A DNA stretch of 47,244 nt from Wenzhouxiangella sp. (GTDB taxonomy: Bacteria > Pseudomonadota > Gammaproteobacteria > Xanthomonadales > Wenzhouxiangellaceae). The translations under genes were made by a program, and so were the position numbers. The DNA is taken from positions 1 to 47,244 of the forward strand of contig REEW01000137.1 in NCBI GenBank assembly GCA_007694885.1, read 5' to 3'. Positions 45,603 to 47,244 of this stretch are shown one piece after another. Position 1 is the stretch's first letter. The number at the start of each line of letters is the position of its first letter. The notes below the pieces were generated by a model. That model had not been told where the DNA came from, did not search any database, and saw only the letters and a list, made by a program, of their open reading frames with translations.

Positions 45603-46919
45603 TCACGGCTGGAAAGAATCGGGTGCCGGCACGCCGAACAGCTTGAGCAGCGGCAGAGCGTCGATGGGGGTATGTCCCCAGGCTTCGGCAGTGAATTCCG
45701 AGGGCGTGTAGCTGAAGGTGGCGTTTTCACGGTCCTCGAACTCGAACACGCCGGTTCCGCCGCTTTCTTCCACGACGCTGGCGGGATCGAATTCCCCGTA
45801 GACCATGCCCACCGGCGAGACAAAATCGATGGTCACGCGGTTGGCCTCGGGCACGCCGGTTCCGATCATGAAAATGGGGTTGCCGGTGTCGTCGTAGGTG
45901 TACCAGTAGGCAACGGCCAGCGGCGTACCGTCTGGCTGCAGGCCGAATTCCAGCGAAAAGCCGTGGCCGTCCTGCAGTGGCTGATACCAGGACCCCGAGT
46001 GGGCCGGACCGATGTCGGGTGGACCGCTTTGCAGACCGCTGCCGCTGAGCTGGGTATGCCCGTTGTCGTAGATGCGCACGTAGTCGACTTTCATTTCGGC
46101 CGGCAGCGGCGCGGTGACCTGGCTCTGGTGCTGGATGCCGGGGTAGGTGCCACCGACGGCCACGTTGAGAATGATGAAGTGCGGTTGATGAAGCTCCTGG
46201 CAGTCGGTACAGCTGGCCGGATGGATGTCCATGGTCCAGATCTGCTTGCCGTCGAGGTAGGTGGTGACCCGGTCCGGAGTCCAGTCCATGCTGAACAGGT
46301 GGTACTCGCCGTTGAGGTCGGCCGGCTCGGTCAGCCCGGGGCTGTAGGTGCGCCCGAACACGGCATGGTTGCCCTGGTGTTGCCAGTGTGCGGCCGAGCT
46401 CACCCAGCGGTTGACCAGACCATCCCGGATCGCATCGCGCCAACCCATCTCGAGGATGTCGAGTTCACCACAGGCCGGCCAGCCCACCTCCGAGAAATTG
46501 TTGCCCAGGGTCCAGAACGCCGGCCACAGCCCGTCGCTCAGATCCGGCATCTTGATGCGCGCCTCGATGTAGCCGTACTGGAACATCAGCTTGTCCTGGG
46601 TGCGCAGCCTGGCCGAGGTAAAACCGGTGCGGTTGGCGCCGACTCGTCGCTCGCGCACCGTGATGACCAGGTTGTCATCCTCGATCCGCGCGTTGTCGAT
46701 GCTGTCGGTGTATTCCTGCAGCTCCCAGTTGCCCCAGCCGTTGTTGCCGGTGCCGATGTCATAGGACCAGATCGTGCTGTCGGGTCTGGTGCCGGAATCG
46801 AATTCGTCGCTCCACAGCAACTGGCCCTGGGCGCCGGCGGTCTGGGCAAGCAGCAGGGCCAGGGCAGCGAGTGCGGAATGGAATGTGGAGGGGGTGCTTG
46901 CAGACAACAGCCGTTTCAT
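45603..46919 (-). CDS. GH16 beta-glucanase-like enzyme with C-terminal accessory domain
   Basis: The 438-residue secreted glycoside hydrolase has signal peptide LAALALLLAQTAGAQ. The GH16 jelly-roll domain covers about residues 34-285, with catalytic motif ELDILE and acid/base pair E152, D154, E157. Such enzymes hydrolyse beta-1,3 or beta-1,4 glucans, or agar/carrageenan in some subfamilies; the substrate is not decided by sequence. Residues 300-438 form a separate domain with GSWYQPLQDGHGF and AVAYWYTYDDTGNPIFM. It is likely a carbohydrate-binding or stability module. The ATG at 46919 begins MKRLLSAST; an upstream ATG at 46985 is in frame but not needed. Confidence 0.88.
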   Translation of the reverse strand: MKRLLSASTPSTFHSALAALALLLAQTAGAQGQLLWSDEFDSGTRPDSTIWSYDIGTGNNGWGNWELQEYTDSIDNARIEDDNLVITVRERRVGANRTGFTSARLRTQDKLMFQYGYIEARIKMPDLSDGLWPAFWTLGNNFSEVGWPACGELDILEMGWRDAIRDGLVNRWVSSAAHWQHQGNHAVFGRTYSPGLTEPADLNGEYHLFSMDWTPDRVTTYLDGKQIWTMDIHPASCTDCQELHQPHFIILNVAVGGTYPGIQHQSQVTAPLPAEMKVDYVRIYDNGHTQLSGSGLQSGPPDIGPAHSGSWYQPLQDGHGFSLEFGLQPDGTPLAVAYWYTYDDTGNPIFMIGTGVPEANRVTIDFVSPVGMVYGEFDPASVVEESGGTGVFEFEDRENATFSYTPSEFTAEAWGHTPIDALPLLKLFGVPAPDSFQP

Positions 46920-47035
46920 CGACAGTCCCGTTCGTTGAGCCAGATGACAGCGCTTACCATAGCATCGGGTATGGTGCTGGATCAATCAGTGCAGGGCCCC
47001 TCAGAGGTCGGCTCGATTCGGCATTGACCGGGCTT

Positions 47036-47244
47036 TCAGCAGAAATCGCGCGAGCCGGCGCTCAAGTTTGCCAGGCGGTGATCCTCGCTGTGCAGGCTCT
47101 CGGCGATCAGGTGCTGGCTGCCCTGGGTGTTCTGCAGGGTGCCGACTACGCGCAGGATTTGCCCCTGCAGCACTTCCTTGCGGTAGCGTTCGATCAGCTT
47201 GGGCCAGACGATGACGTTGATGATGCCGGTCTCGTCTTCCAGCG
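47036..47244 (-). CDS. dnaE2: C-terminal end of error-prone DNA polymerase DnaE2 (partial)
   Basis: The last 69 codons of a minus-strand gene run off the end of the window. The translation reads LEDETGIINVIVW, then LIERYRKEVLQGQIL, VVGTLQNTQGSQHLIAE and a terminal SRDFC. This matches the C-terminal OB-fold of DnaE2, whose family ends with a similar SRDF sequence. DnaE2 belongs to the SOS mutagenesis cassette with ImuA/ImuB, which would lie outside the window. A DnaE1 C-terminus is less likely because of the SRDF end. Confidence 0.8.
   Translation of the reverse strand, partial: LEDETGIINVIVWPKLIERYRKEVLQGQILRVVGTLQNTQGSQHLIAESLHSEDHRLANLSAGSRDFC

Overview
The window is a GC-rich bacterial chromosome segment with dense, mostly ordinary housekeeping genes. 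It reads as a gammaproteobacterium. The evidence is a LexA with a CTGT-N8-ACAG type SOS box, the rho / trxA / rhlB neighbourhood, a Slp-family lipoprotein, a general secretion (type II) gene block, and an E. coli-like isocitrate dehydrogenase with the phosphorylatable Ser113. The mix of a mevalonate pathway, phhAB and type II secretion suggests the Xanthomonadales / Wenzhouxiangella side of the class. That placement is an inference; no marker in the window settles it. No phage, insertion sequence or CRISPR array is visible.

Layout. 1-976: a serine tRNA locus with two intact genes (CGA and TGA anticodons), a broken copy, intrinsic terminators, and several copies of a compact multi-hairpin element sitting at the GAA/TCCC boundary of tRNA T-loop sequence. 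Part of this is duplicated as a 175-bp tandem repeat next to icd. 977-4470: icd, a DUF455 ferritin-like protein, an omega-amidase-like nitrilase and, convergently, lexA with its SOS box. 4535-10193 (minus strand): a Slp lipoprotein, then a tight five-gene unit phhA-phhB-moxR-DUF58-transglutaminase. 10194-10719 has no gene. It holds two 16-bp direct repeats spaced 22 bp apart and a probable small RNA ending in a strong terminator. 10720-12094: an NmrA-like protein and a universal stress protein.

12229-19268: a lipid-modification cluster. Two small minus-strand genes (chalcone-isomerase-like and NTF2-like) diverge from desaturase, FAD oxidoreductase, DUF1365, cyclopropane-synthase-like, DUF2878 and a second cyclopropane-synthase-like gene. 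19299-26329: a histidine kinase gene, a mevalonate pathway operon (diphosphomevalonate decarboxylase, a phosphomevalonate-kinase-like protein, a fused HMG-CoA reductase/mevalonate kinase, IPP isomerase), then an OmpR-type response regulator on the other strand. The operon covers HMG-CoA to IPP/DMAPP; HMG-CoA synthase is not in the window.

26493-29837: rho, trxA and rhlB. 30-37 kb: gspC, gspD, gspE and gspF run without a break into ftsE and ftsX; the pseudopilin genes (gspG onward) are absent here. 37-47 kb: a DUF6351 secreted hydrolase-like protein, a fused 5-oxoprolinase, a VTT-domain membrane protein, a membrane-anchored alpha/beta hydrolase, a GH16 glucanase-like enzyme with an extra C-terminal domain, and the 3' end of what looks like dnaE2.

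The least explained parts are the tRNA-associated hairpin elements at 39-890 and the structured intergenic transcript candidate at 10411-10621. The HMG-CoA reductase/mevalonate kinase fusion and the kinase and regulator genes that flank its operon are the most interesting protein-level features.
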